A stretch of DNA of 64,000 nt from Anabaena sp051781005. GTDB taxonomy: Bacteria; Cyanobacteriota; Cyanobacteriia; Cyanobacteriales; Nostocaceae. A program made the translations under genes and the position numbers. The stretch covers positions 62,001-126,000 of the forward strand of contig NZ_JBPWOA010000005.1 in the NCBI RefSeq assembly GCF_051781005.1, read 5' to 3'. Below are positions 1-8,550 of this stretch, piece by piece (position 1 is the stretch's first letter; the number at the start of each line of letters is the position of its first letter). The notes beneath the pieces are model-generated. The model saw nothing but the letters and a program-made list of their open reading frames with translations. It had not been told where the DNA came from and made no database searches.

Positions 1-103
1 CTTTAAATGGTATAAATTTTCCTACAAAATTCCCTACTCCTTGAAAAAGTTGGGAATTCCACCATTTCGATTTTCACAAATCAAATAGGATACATACAGC
101 GGT

Positions 104-1138
104 TTAATTTATCCGCATAAATTCCCGCAATTCATCGAGAGTATTTATAGTCATAATGCCTCTTTGAATAGTTTTTAATTGTTCTAAATCGGCAACTTGG
201 GAGATTATAGGCATTAGTTGTAAACCTTTAGTACCAAATTTTACTTCTAAACTTAGTTCAATTGCTGACAATATACCCCGTTTTTCACCTCTTTGTTCAC
301 CCAGTTTTTCACCTTCTTTCAAAATCTGCTGATACCAAGGAGACTCTCGTAATATTGCCATATCCCACCTCATTATTTGCTGTACTAAGGCGCTATCTAA
401 TACGAAGGTAGCAAAAAAAGCCATGACTGTTTCTAATTGGCTCAAATGCTCATCTGCGCGGAGCATTTGTAATGCTTGTCTGACTGTCGATTCTTCTCCA
501 CCACCTTTGAGAATTGGTACAAAGGGAAGTAGTGAAGGAATGGGTAATGGGTTGACTCAAAGCCACTTCAACATCAACTTCCCAAAGATTTATTACCCGG
601 TAGTCTTGACACGCTTGAAAACCAGCAAATTCTGATTCGTAGCGGGTAGGAATTTCTATTTCGCTTTCTTTGAGAATGTTAATTATACTAAACACGGGTT
701 AAACGTGTCATTCTGATAGCGCAGCGTGGCGTTAGCCATACGAAGTGAAGAATCTCCGAGATACTTCTCTACGAGACGCTTCGCGAACACTTCACTACGT
801 TACGCTCAGTATGACATAAGTCCAGATTTCACCCGTTTGCAGTATAATACCGGGTAAGTGGGAAGATTATATTTTTCCTCTGTTAGTGCCGCATAAGCCC
901 GCATTCGCTTAGGCATTTATGACTTATATCGTAATTGTAACTTGTTGAGTACGAGAAATTCACCGTATTGGGGACTGGTGGCTTTAACTAAGACATCGCT
1001 TTCCCGGCTTATCCATTGGAATTCTGAATTGAGGATTTCTCCTGTGGTAATATCGGCGATTTGTGTCACCCATTTTACCCAATTTTTGGGTGCGAGGCTG
1101 ATTAGTTTTTTGGTGCTGATATCTGCTTTTTTGACCAT
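104..1138 (-). pseudogene. Rpn-family (recombination-promoting nuclease / putative transposase) pseudogene
   Basis: Reading the minus strand from ATG at 1138, the translation begins MVKKADISTKKLISLAP and later shows YRVINLWEVDVEV, then LPFVPILKGGGEES and LETVMAFFATFVLDSALVQQ near the C-terminus. These are typical of the abundant Rpn/PD-(D/E)XK-type proteins of filamentous cyanobacteria. The reading frame is broken three times. A TAA stop lies at 917-919 directly before MPKRMRAYAAL. A 160-bp repeat element occupies 685-844. One extra base in the GGG run at 549-551 (CCC on the coding strand) shifts the frame after ALSQP. Removing the element with one TA copy and the extra base restores a continuous family-like protein apart from the stop. 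The pieces still open are 917-1138, about 546-684 and 104-545. Family assignment is from remembered motifs; the lesions are seen directly. Confidence 0.85.
685..844. mobile_element. 160-bp MITE-like palindromic element inserted in the Rpn pseudogene
   Basis: The element begins TACTAAACACGGGTT and ends with the imperfect inverse AACCCGT-like arm ACCCGTTTGCAGTA. It is flanked on both sides by TA (683-684 and 845-846). Excision with one TA rejoins the host gene as Pro-Val-Leu-Ile-Asn, as expected for this family. A TA target duplication with TACT ends resembles IS630/Tc1-mariner-type MITEs. The core (about 704-823) carries TGTCATTCTG and CAGTATGACA arms, also found in the repeat at 26566-26683. 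There is no coding capacity, so mobilisation would need a transposase elsewhere. Confidence 0.75.
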
Positions 1139-1243
1139 AAGGGGGATAAGATTTATTTCATGCAGAGGAGGACACTTGTGTGGGCGGGTTTCCCGACTTG
1201 TGCAAAGTGTCCGTCACGCAGAGAACGCGGAGGAGGAGAGATA

Positions 1244-2947
1244 TTATAAGTTACTTGGTATTGTTTGAAATTTCTCAACTGAACCTAATGAGTAATCTTC
1301 TAATTTAAAATCAGCAAATGGTTTTTTCTCTAATCTGTTTCTTAAGGCTTCATCTAAAATTACTCCTTCGGCTTGTTTTTTAACGCCAATGATGATAATA
1401 CTACGTTGGTAAGCTGTTGAATCTTGATTTGCTTGACAATCTTTTCTTTGAAATTGTCCCAAGTTTAATAAGCGATAACCTTTAACGCTAGGTGTGTTAC
1501 TAAATAACTTTTTTCCTAACAGTTGGATTTGTTTAGCACGTTCTAAAGCCCGACTTTGTTCAACTGTGACATCACCTTCACAGGAAGCTGTCCCTACGGA
1601 AATAATTTCACTAGGATTTTCCATTATTTTTTGTATGCCTTCTTGTTCTAAATTCATTTTTAGAAGTTCAAGGCTAATAACTTGATCATTATATTTAATT
1701 TGAAAATTGCTGCCTAATAGCCATTTATATTCAACCGATAGAACTGCAATATTAAATTCAGCGATTCTGCCTTGACTATCTTTTCCTTCTTCGTAGGGAA
1801 AATAATCTACTTTGCCTTTTTTTTCTGGGGCTTGTCCATAATTAGCTGTTAGAACCAATTTGGATGAACGTGTTGCTAAAGCTACTATGCCAAGTAAGCC
1901 TAATGATAATAGCATGGCTAATAATAGTGCTAACAAAGGCAATTTTTCTGGCTGATTTGGTTGGGAAATTACATTTTTATGAGGAGTAGTTTTGGGTAGT
2001 TGGGCGGTTTTTAGACCACCTACGACATTAACCGTTGCAATATTACTTCCTGTGAGTTGATTTTCGTGTTCTACTAAACGCTGCAAAATTTCTTGAGCAT
2101 TTCTAGGACGTTTATCTACTTCTGGGGACATTAACCAATCAATAAAATTTAATAATAGAGGTGAAATGTGAGTGGCATGATTTCGCCATTGCAAATTATT
2201 CAGGTGAGGATCATAAAAATCTAAAGGGTGAGATCCAGTCAGTAAAAATACAAATGTGCGTCCTAATGCAAAAAAATCTGATTGTGGTATGGCTTGACCA
2301 TTCATTTGTTCTGGAGGGCTATAACCAGATGATGTAATTGCTGTGATTCCCCCACCATTTGTCAAATAGGTTTTGGTAAGTTCCCTGGCTGTACCAAAGT
2401 CAATTAATACTAATTGTCCATCAGGACGAATCATGATATTGGCTGGTTTAATATCTCGATGTAGATATTGTTTGTTATGTACTAAATCTAAGATTTCAGC
2501 TAATTGTTTTAACCAGGCTATTGCTTGTGCTTCAGAAATGGGGCGATTTTGTTGTTGCTTTAGCCATTGTTCTAAGTTAAGGTTATCAATTTTTTCCATA
2601 ACCAGACAATGCAATATTAAACCTAATCTGGTTTGATATTGAAAGTATCCTTCTGCTTGAGGTATTCCCGGATGATTTAATTGTTCTAATACGGTTACTT
2701 CTTGTTGAAATAGTGATATTGCTTTGGGATCATTAGCTAATTCTTCTTTGAGGATTTTGAGGATTTTTGGTGTGTCTTGCTGGTATGCTTCATAGACTTT
2801 GCTAAACCCAGTTTTATCACTTATTAAGCGCATGACTCGATACCGTCCTAATATTTCTAATTGGGAACCACAGGTTTGACAAAAGCGGTTTTCGTCATTG
2901 TCAGGGTGGTTGGGTTGAGGACAAACTGGGTTGATACAAAGGCTCAT
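1244..2947 (-). CDS. Membrane Ser/Thr protein kinase with C-terminal OmpA-like region
   Basis: A 567-residue eukaryotic-type (Pkn) kinase. The N-terminus has a short zinc-ribbon-like pattern (CINPVCPQP and CQTCGSQLE, residues 4-32), common in cyanobacterial Pkn proteins. The kinase domain covers about residues 35-300, with catalytic loop LHRDIKPANIM, DFG motif LIDFGTAR and the SGYSPPEQM segment. The glycine-rich loop is degenerate (ISDKTGFSKVYEA). One membrane helix lies near residues 340-360 (LALLLAMLLSLGLLGIVAL). The distal part contains SVGTASCEGDVTVEQSRAL followed by ERAKQIQLLGKKL, resembling the OmpA peptidoglycan-binding signature (G-ASxEG, then SxxRA). That would place a wall-sensing domain outside and the kinase inside. 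Substrates are unknown. The kinase call is firm; the OmpA resemblance is moderate. Confidence 0.88.
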   Translation of the reverse strand: MSLCINPVCPQPNHPDNDENRFCQTCGSQLEILGRYRVMRLISDKTGFSKVYEAYQQDTPKILKILKEELANDPKAISLFQQEVTVLEQLNHPGIPQAEGYFQYQTRLGLILHCLVMEKIDNLNLEQWLKQQQNRPISEAQAIAWLKQLAEILDLVHNKQYLHRDIKPANIMIRPDGQLVLIDFGTARELTKTYLTNGGGITAITSSGYSPPEQMNGQAIPQSDFFALGRTFVFLLTGSHPLDFYDPHLNNLQWRNHATHISPLLLNFIDWLMSPEVDKRPRNAQEILQRLVEHENQLTGSNIATVNVVGGLKTAQLPKTTPHKNVISQPNQPEKLPLLALLLAMLLSLGLLGIVALATRSSKLVLTANYGQAPEKKGKVDYFPYEEGKDSQGRIAEFNIAVLSVEYKWLLGSNFQIKYNDQVISLELLKMNLEQEGIQKIMENPSEIISVGTASCEGDVTVEQSRALERAKQIQLLGKKLFSNTPSVKGYRLLNLGQFQRKDCQANQDSTAYQRSIIIIGVKKQAEGVILDEALRNRLEKKPFADFKLEDYSLGSVEKFQTIPSNL

Positions 2948-3007
2948 AATTTGCTGAGGTTGGCTTTAAGAGGGGGAGGTTTAAAACGCAGAGGTTAACG
3001 CGGAGTT

Positions 3008-3847
3008 TTAGTTTTGTTGGGCTAAAAAGGTGGCTATGGTTTGGTTAAATTCTTTTGGGTTGGTTAAAAATGGCCAATGATTGCCAGGAACTTTTTTTAG
3101 GGTGAGGTTTTTGAGGTTGCTTTGATAAGGTTGAATTTGCCAATTTTGGCGGTTTACACCTTTTTCTGGTTGTATAAAGAGGGCAGGAGTATCTACTGGG
3201 TTGATAAAACCTGGTACTTCCATGACTGCTGCAAAAATTCCGTCACGGGCAGCGATTGTAAATTTGCTACCCCAAGTTCCATCAGGTTTTTGTTCTATTC
3301 CAGCTTGGAAGATTTGCTGTTGTATGGAATTCCAGTTTTGATATTGACTGAGTTGTTTGATTTTTTGTTCGGCTTCTTCATAACTGGCGAAGGGTCCCAT
3401 GCTTTTCAGGAATGGTAAAACGCTGTACAAGAGAGGAAAAGTTAATTTGAGGAAACTGGGCATTTTCCAAATGAAAATTGGATCTATGAGGGTGATACTC
3501 CGTAGGCGTTCTGGGTTTTGTCTAGCCCAAATAGCGGCTAATTTACCTGTCCAGGAGTGACTGACGATATGAGCAGCAGACCATCCCAGTTTATCCATTA
3601 ATGTTTCCAAATCAGCGATCGCACTTTCAAAACTATAATCCTTCTCTGGCTTGCTACTCTCACCATGACCACGCATATCTGGTGCAATTATATGGTAATC
3701 AGCCGCTAAATAATCTCCTAAGCTAGACCACACCAAGGCATTATCAGCCATACCATGTAATAACAGTAATGGTTTTTCACCTTGGTTCCATTCCAGGTAA
3801 GACAGTTGAATATCGGTCTTTGACAAAGTTTGACGTACAGGTATCAT
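3008..3847 (-). CDS. Alpha/beta-fold hydrolase
   Basis: A 279-residue single-domain alpha/beta hydrolase. The oxyanion region is LLLHGMADNALVW (around residues 28-40), followed by PDMRGHGESSKP. The nucleophile elbow is SHSWTG, with Ser as the likely nucleophile, and the catalytic His is in PGNHWPFL near the C-terminus. There is no signal peptide, so it is presumably cytosolic. Substrate cannot be told from sequence; esterases, lipases and C-C hydrolases share these motifs. It lies downstream of, and convergent in strand with, no obvious partner: the kinase gene follows on the same strand after about 60 bp, and the SagB-like gene is divergent. Confidence 0.88.
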   Translation of the reverse strand: MIPVRQTLSKTDIQLSYLEWNQGEKPLLLLHGMADNALVWSSLGDYLAADYHIIAPDMRGHGESSKPEKDYSFESAIADLETLMDKLGWSAAHIVSHSWTGKLAAIWARQNPERLRSITLIDPIFIWKMPSFLKLTFPLLYSVLPFLKSMGPFASYEEAEQKIKQLSQYQNWNSIQQQIFQAGIEQKPDGTWGSKFTIAARDGIFAAVMEVPGFINPVDTPALFIQPEKGVNRQNWQIQPYQSNLKNLTLKKVPGNHWPFLTNPKEFNQTIATFLAQQN

Positions 3848-3999
3848 TTGATAATTCGTAATTGGTCATTGGGTTATTAACCTCCCCATCTCTCCAGTCC
3901 CTCAATCTTCAAAAGATTGTACTCATTAACACGAAATAATGAGGCTGATGAATGTCAAGATCAAGAAACAGAACTCCCCTCTAGGGTATTAAAATTACT

Positions 4000-5532
4000 A
4001 TGCCAGAAATACACCAATCAATTGCCCAGCATTACCACGAGCGAACTAAATACGACCCGGAGACGCTTGCTTCTAAAGGTCAGACCTTAGACTGGTCTAA
4101 GCAGCCAGTACCGTTTAAAGAATACAAAATTGGCTCAGATTTTGACCTTAAACCCTATTTGCAAGAAGAACCAGAGACTTTTGCCCATAACCCAGATGCT
4201 AAATGGTGGCGGCGACTTTCGCAACTGCTATTTCACAGCTACGGACTAACGGCAAAAATGCCTTCTATGGGTAGTGCGGTATATTTGCGCTCTGCTCCTA
4301 GTGCTGGGGGATTATATCCAGCAGAAGTATATTTGGTGTCTCGTGGTACACCTTTGCTACCACCTGGACTATACAACTATCAATGCCGGACTCATTCTTT
4401 GATGCAATATTGGGAAAATGATGTTTGGCAATCATTACAAACAGCTTGTTTATGGCATCCCACTTTAGAACATACTCAACTAGCTATTATCACGACTGCG
4501 GTTTTTTATCGTTCAGCTTGGCGTTATGAAGATAGGGCTTATCGTCGGATTTTTCTGGATACAGGACATCTTTTAAGCAATATTGAATTGGCTTGTGGAA
4601 TTACTGATTATCGTCCTCATTTAATCGGCGGTTTTGTAGATGAAGCTGTTAATGATCTACTTTATATTGATCCTCAACAAGAAGGTGCAACTGCTGTCAT
4701 TGCGTTGGCAGATTTGTTAGATGTCCAACAAAATTTACCTTTGGGAAAAACGGCTTTACCTTCAAGTACCGAAATCAATTATCCGGCAATTCCTGATGGT
4801 GAACTGTTGAAATATTTTCATCTCAGTACCCAAATTCAATCTAGTACAACTGGCAAGATGAATTTACCAACGGTACAAGCTGAAAGATCATTAGAGGACA
4901 AATATAATTTTCCTTTTTGTGAGAAAGTTTCTACTGTCACCACACCAATTAACTGGGGGGAAAATCTTTCGGAATTAGAAAATACTATCTATAAGCGGCG
5001 TTCTACTCGTGCTTATAGTGGAGATAATTTAAATTTTGATGAACTCAAAGCTTTACTCGATTTTACCTACCAGGCGCAAAATTATCTTGATCAAGGTTTA
5101 GATACTTCTCCTGATTACTTTGATTTAAATTTAATTGAAACATTTATTGCGGTTTCAGGAGTAACAGGATTAGATTCTGGCTGTTATTATTATGCACCCA
5201 AAGCACAGGAATTAAGACAAATTCGCTTTAAAAATTTTCGGCGTGAGTTACATTTTCTTTGTTTAGGGCAGGAATTAGGACGAGATGCGGCTGCGGTGTT
5301 ATTTCATACTGCGGATTTGAAATCAGCGATCGCTCAATATGGCGATCGTGTTTACCGTTATTTACATATGGATGCCGGGCATTTGGGACAAAAGCTCAAT
5401 TTAGCGGCAATTCGCCTCAATCTAGGTGTCAGCGGTATTGGTGGCTTTTTTGATGAACAAGTCAATGATGTTTTAGGTATTCCTAGTGATGAAGCTGTTT
5501 TATATATCACGACTCTGGGAAAACCAAGATAA
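4000..5532 (+). CDS. Two-domain SagB/ThcOx-type nitroreductase-fold dehydrogenase
   Basis: A 510-residue protein made of two nitroreductase-like halves. The first (about 60-245) carries RSAPSAGGLYPAEVYLV and DTGHLLSNIELACG. The second (about 325-510) carries RRSTRAYSGDNLNFDELK, MDAGHLGQKLNLAAI and GVSGIGGFFDEQVNDVLG. This matches SagB/ThcOx proteins, FMN-dependent enzymes that oxidise thiazolines or oxazolines to azoles in peptide natural-product pathways. No YcaO cyclodehydratase, precursor peptide or exporter is nearby, so a RiPP role cannot be inferred; stand-alone homologues occur in cyanobacteria with unknown function. The ATG at 4000 has no clear Shine-Dalgarno sequence. The gene is divergent from the alpha/beta hydrolase across about 150 bp. 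Confidence 0.85.
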   Translation: MPEIHQSIAQHYHERTKYDPETLASKGQTLDWSKQPVPFKEYKIGSDFDLKPYLQEEPETFAHNPDAKWWRRLSQLLFHSYGLTAKMPSMGSAVYLRSAPSAGGLYPAEVYLVSRGTPLLPPGLYNYQCRTHSLMQYWENDVWQSLQTACLWHPTLEHTQLAIITTAVFYRSAWRYEDRAYRRIFLDTGHLLSNIELACGITDYRPHLIGGFVDEAVNDLLYIDPQQEGATAVIALADLLDVQQNLPLGKTALPSSTEINYPAIPDGELLKYFHLSTQIQSSTTGKMNLPTVQAERSLEDKYNFPFCEKVSTVTTPINWGENLSELENTIYKRRSTRAYSGDNLNFDELKALLDFTYQAQNYLDQGLDTSPDYFDLNLIETFIAVSGVTGLDSGCYYYAPKAQELRQIRFKNFRRELHFLCLGQELGRDAAAVLFHTADLKSAIAQYGDRVYRYLHMDAGHLGQKLNLAAIRLNLGVSGIGGFFDEQVNDVLGIPSDEAVLYITTLGKPR

Positions 5533-5586
5533 AAAACCCCTCCAGGTGCGGATACTTTCTGCGCTTGGAGTACAAGTGAATATTTT

Positions 5587-7185
5587 TTATTCTTTAACCT
5601 CTGGAGGTAAATCTAAACTATAAATTTTTTGACCTTCCAAATTATGCAAACTAACAGTTAAAACTTCAGTTTTACCATCAATTTTCACAGTTCCAAAAAA
5701 TTGCAAACCTGCACTTGGTGCTTGATTGAGTTTAATATCTGGAGATGCTGTTTGAAACTTCACTTCTGGACCAAAGGTGTTATCTAATTGGTTTGGGCCA
5801 AAGTTCCCTGCATTGAGAGGTCCAGCCACAAATTCCCAGAAGGGTTTAAAGTCAGTAAATTGAGCTTTATTCGGATCATAATAGTGGGCTGCGGCATAAT
5901 GCACATCAGCAGTTAACCAAATAATATTTTGGATATTGTTGTTTTTTATGAAACTTAATAAATCGGCTAATTCTAACTCTCTTCCTAATGCTTTTCCATT
6001 TCCATTTGCAGCATTTTCAAAGTCAGTTTTACCATCACGAATTATCAACCCAATAGGCATATCACTGGCAATTACTTTCCAAGTTGCTTTTGAGTTCTTT
6101 AATTGATTCTTTAACCAGCGTATTTGAGGACTACCCAAAAATGCTGTTTCTGTACTTGCTACTGTTTGGTTATTAGGAGAATTTTTACCTCTATAACTAC
6201 GTTTATCTAGCATGAAAATATCTAGTAATTGCCCATAATTAAAAGAGCGATAAATGCGTTTTGGATCTTGAGGATTAAATCGGATAGGAGTATATTCTAA
6301 AAATGCTTGTTTTGCCCTTGATGCTAATAAAGAAACATCCTTAACTTTGTATCTCTCATCATCTAATATTTGCCCAGGATACCAGTTATTTCTCACTTCG
6401 TGATCGTCCCATTGCACAAGTTGCGGAACTTGAGCATTAAAGCGACGCACATTTTCATCTAAGAGATTATAAATATAGTTACCGCGAAATTCCTTTAATG
6501 TTTCGGCAACTTTTGATTTTTCTTCAGTAGTGATATTTTTCCAAATGCTACCGTCATCCAAGCTTACTTCCGATTTAATCGGATTATCAGCGTAAATATA
6601 ATCACCTGAATGGATAAAAAAGTCAGGGTTGAGTTTCCGAATAGATTCGTAAATTTTCATTCCACCCCACTCGGAATTAATTCCCCAGCCTTGACCTGCT
6701 GTATCTCCAGACCAAGCAAAAAATATATCTTTTCCTCTTCCTTGGGGAGCAGTTTTCAAATGTCCAATTACTGGGGCGCTGTAAATATTAGTATCTTTTA
6801 AATCTTGAAAAGTAACGCGGTAAAATATATCTTGTCCTGGTGGCAGATTCCCCAAATAAGTCCGGGTGGTAAAGTCAGTATTAGCCGCAGCTACTTGTCC
6901 CAATATCCGACGACTATTGCGAAAGTTCTCATCGGTAGCATATTCTATAATCATTCGTGCAGGGCAATCGCTTCTACTCCAAATGACAGCACTATTGCCG
7001 TTAATATCCCCACTAGCAATACCATAAGGTATGGTTGGACGGTTTTTATCTAATGTGATGAATGCAGGTGTCTGTGCTAAACCTGATTTTGACCCCAGGT
7101 TTGTAGCGACAATGCTACCGCTAGTCATTGCGGCTTGTAATAAAAATTGCCGACGTTTCAGTTTTTGCGACATATTTAAGTTCAT
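5587..7185 (-). CDS. PhoD-like alkaline phosphatase / phosphodiesterase, Tat-exported
   Basis: A 532-residue PhoD-type metallophosphoesterase. The N-terminus has a twin-arginine signal (KRRQFLLQAAMTSGS) ending near LAQTPAF, indicating export of the folded enzyme to the periplasm. Metal-binding segments are visible: FAWSGDTAGQGWG, FFIHSGDYIYADNP, VQWDDHEVRNNW and WLTADVHYAAAHYY. An N-terminal Fn3-like domain (about 45-145) is usual for the family. Such enzymes release phosphate from esters and are often induced by phosphate starvation, but no Pho-box was established here. Met1 and Met5 are both possible starts. Confidence 0.92.
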   Translation of the reverse strand: MNLNMSQKLKRRQFLLQAAMTSGSIVATNLGSKSGLAQTPAFITLDKNRPTIPYGIASGDINGNSAVIWSRSDCPARMIIEYATDENFRNSRRILGQVAAANTDFTTRTYLGNLPPGQDIFYRVTFQDLKDTNIYSAPVIGHLKTAPQGRGKDIFFAWSGDTAGQGWGINSEWGGMKIYESIRKLNPDFFIHSGDYIYADNPIKSEVSLDDGSIWKNITTEEKSKVAETLKEFRGNYIYNLLDENVRRFNAQVPQLVQWDDHEVRNNWYPGQILDDERYKVKDVSLLASRAKQAFLEYTPIRFNPQDPKRIYRSFNYGQLLDIFMLDKRSYRGKNSPNNQTVASTETAFLGSPQIRWLKNQLKNSKATWKVIASDMPIGLIIRDGKTDFENAANGNGKALGRELELADLLSFIKNNNIQNIIWLTADVHYAAAHYYDPNKAQFTDFKPFWEFVAGPLNAGNFGPNQLDNTFGPEVKFQTASPDIKLNQAPSAGLQFFGTVKIDGKTEVLTVSLHNLEGQKIYSLDLPPEVKE

Positions 7186-7500
7186 AGATTTACTGGCTAT
7201 ACCAAATTGATATGAAGCTGCATAGAAAAGAGCTTCTAGATAGCTATATTCTCATAAGTAATATAGTATGTTCTCGCAGTTTCCCTTAAGAATTTTTTTC
7301 ACTCTGTCCTCAATTCCGTACTTTCCCTACCGCCTTGTTTTCCCCCAAGAAAATTTTGGGGTGGTGTAGTGTAAGCGATTCCTACGGCGTACCCCTTCGG
7401 GGAAGCTACGTACGTGAAGCGTCTCGTTTACGTAGTGTCTCCGACAGAAGAAGAAAGCGCAGCGTTCGCTTACATGAGAATCAGTTTCATACATAATAGT
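7186..7500. other. Intergenic region containing a palindromic repeat, no gene seen
   Basis: About 315 bp lie between the 5' end of the PhoD gene and the 3' end of the proteasome-like gene. The half next to phoD should contain its promoter, but no convincing box was identified. The other half is taken up by the repeat listed at 7370-7474. Confidence 0.6.
7370..7474. repeat. 105-bp interspersed repeat with 9-bp terminal inverted repeats
   Basis: The block starts TGTAAGCGA and ends TCGCTTACA, a perfect 9-bp inverted repeat. Internally it has further small palindromes (CCCCTTCGGGG) and a GAAGCGTCTCGTTTACG stretch like the internal part of other Nostocales intergenic repeats. It has no coding capacity. 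Confidence 0.65.
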
Positions 7501-8550
7501 TTATGCGTTCCTAAAATTTAATCGAAATGGCAGACTCCCATCACCTAAATCTGTAAGAGGTTGTCTCAGTAGCTCTTGAAAATCTAGATTTAAACCCAAA
7601 GAAAAATTTCCATCGCCATGATACTGGAGTTGAAAATAATTATTTTCATTCTCAAAATTATCCCGTCGAATGACTGTGATTACTCTTGCTGCTGTAGACA
7701 GAAATACCCAATACCGATATTGATCTGAATTGACATGATTAATAATAAAAGAACCCCATGATTCTAGCCATTCTTGGTAATTGGGCATCGAAATTGAATG
7801 TGCGAAAATACGACTCTCGTTAGTATATGAAGAGTTTACAACAAGTGCATTATCACGAACAAACGCTGATATATAGTTAATATTCTCAAAAGAAGGGTCG
7901 TATAAAATAAAATTGGTATCTTCCTGCCAAGTTATTTCTCCTTTACAAATGCGAAGCCCAAAAATAGTTCCCCCAACATACTGGTCAATAAGGTTATTAT
8001 GGATACCGTATGACTGTACAACAGCAATGAGTATTGGCAGCATTCTGTCTGGGTCCAAATTACCCCTAGCTAGGAGAAATTGTATTTCCTGTGTTAAAGC
8101 GGCATGATATGAAGTGAGGCTTCCAATTTGTAAGTAATTAGACTGGTGATTACTTAGCCCATTCTTTGAATTCCAGTAAATAATTTGTGGCTCAGTATTT
8201 GAAGGAGCATAAGCTAATAACAATTCAACAGGTCGTCTAGAATCAAATGGGCCAAGGCTTGCATTTACTCTATTGAATAAATTTGTAATTGTTTCTGTAT
8301 CACAAAAATTTTCTTTCAAAAATTCAACAATTTCTTGTGCGAACTGGACATCACCTGCAAAAGCTATAGCTGCGTTAGATGTTATAGGTATTATCTTTAA
8401 TAAAGATTCTTCGACGTAATTACCTTTAACTTTGTCGTGCAGTTGACCAAAGCTTGATGTATTAGTAGTTGGTTCCACTAATTTTGTACACGCTGTGTCC
8501 CCTAATAGGTAAATAGATTCGCCGTATTTCCAGCCAATACAGTATGTCAT
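7501..8550 (-). CDS. Divergent proteasome-beta/HslV-like Ntn-hydrolase homologue
   Basis: 349 residues from ATG at 8550; the TTG six bases upstream is a poorer start because ATG gives an MT N-terminus. The start MTYCIGWKYG places Thr2 to become the nucleophile after Met removal, as in HslV and Anbu. Asp18 (YLLGDTACTK) then falls at mature position 17, the proteasome Asp17 position. A candidate Lys33 equivalent is Lys52 in LLKIIPI, just before AIAFAGDVQFAQ, which looks like the family's FAG strand. VELLLAYAPSNTEPQIIYW, QIGSLTSYHA (residues 141-150) and YVGGTIFGLRI follow the order of later proteasome beta-fold segments. About 130 C-terminal residues have no counterpart in a 200-residue beta subunit. 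No proteasomal ATPase is adjacent. The gene is flanked by long intergenic DNA on both sides. The fold assignment is my inference from motif order; activity is unproven. Confidence 0.6.
   Translation of the reverse strand: MTYCIGWKYGESIYLLGDTACTKLVEPTTNTSSFGQLHDKVKGNYVEESLLKIIPITSNAAIAFAGDVQFAQEIVEFLKENFCDTETITNLFNRVNASLGPFDSRRPVELLLAYAPSNTEPQIIYWNSKNGLSNHQSNYLQIGSLTSYHAALTQEIQFLLARGNLDPDRMLPILIAVVQSYGIHNNLIDQYVGGTIFGLRICKGEITWQEDTNFILYDPSFENINYISAFVRDNALVVNSSYTNESRIFAHSISMPNYQEWLESWGSFIINHVNSDQYRYWVFLSTAARVITVIRRDNFENENNYFQLQYHGDGNFSLGLNLDFQELLRQPLTDLGDGSLPFRLNFRNA

Noticed and set aside
5541..5609. CCTCCAG/CTGGAGG inverted repeat as terminator between the SagB-like and PhoD genes
   Set aside because: The right arm lies inside the PhoD coding region and the loop is over 50 bases.
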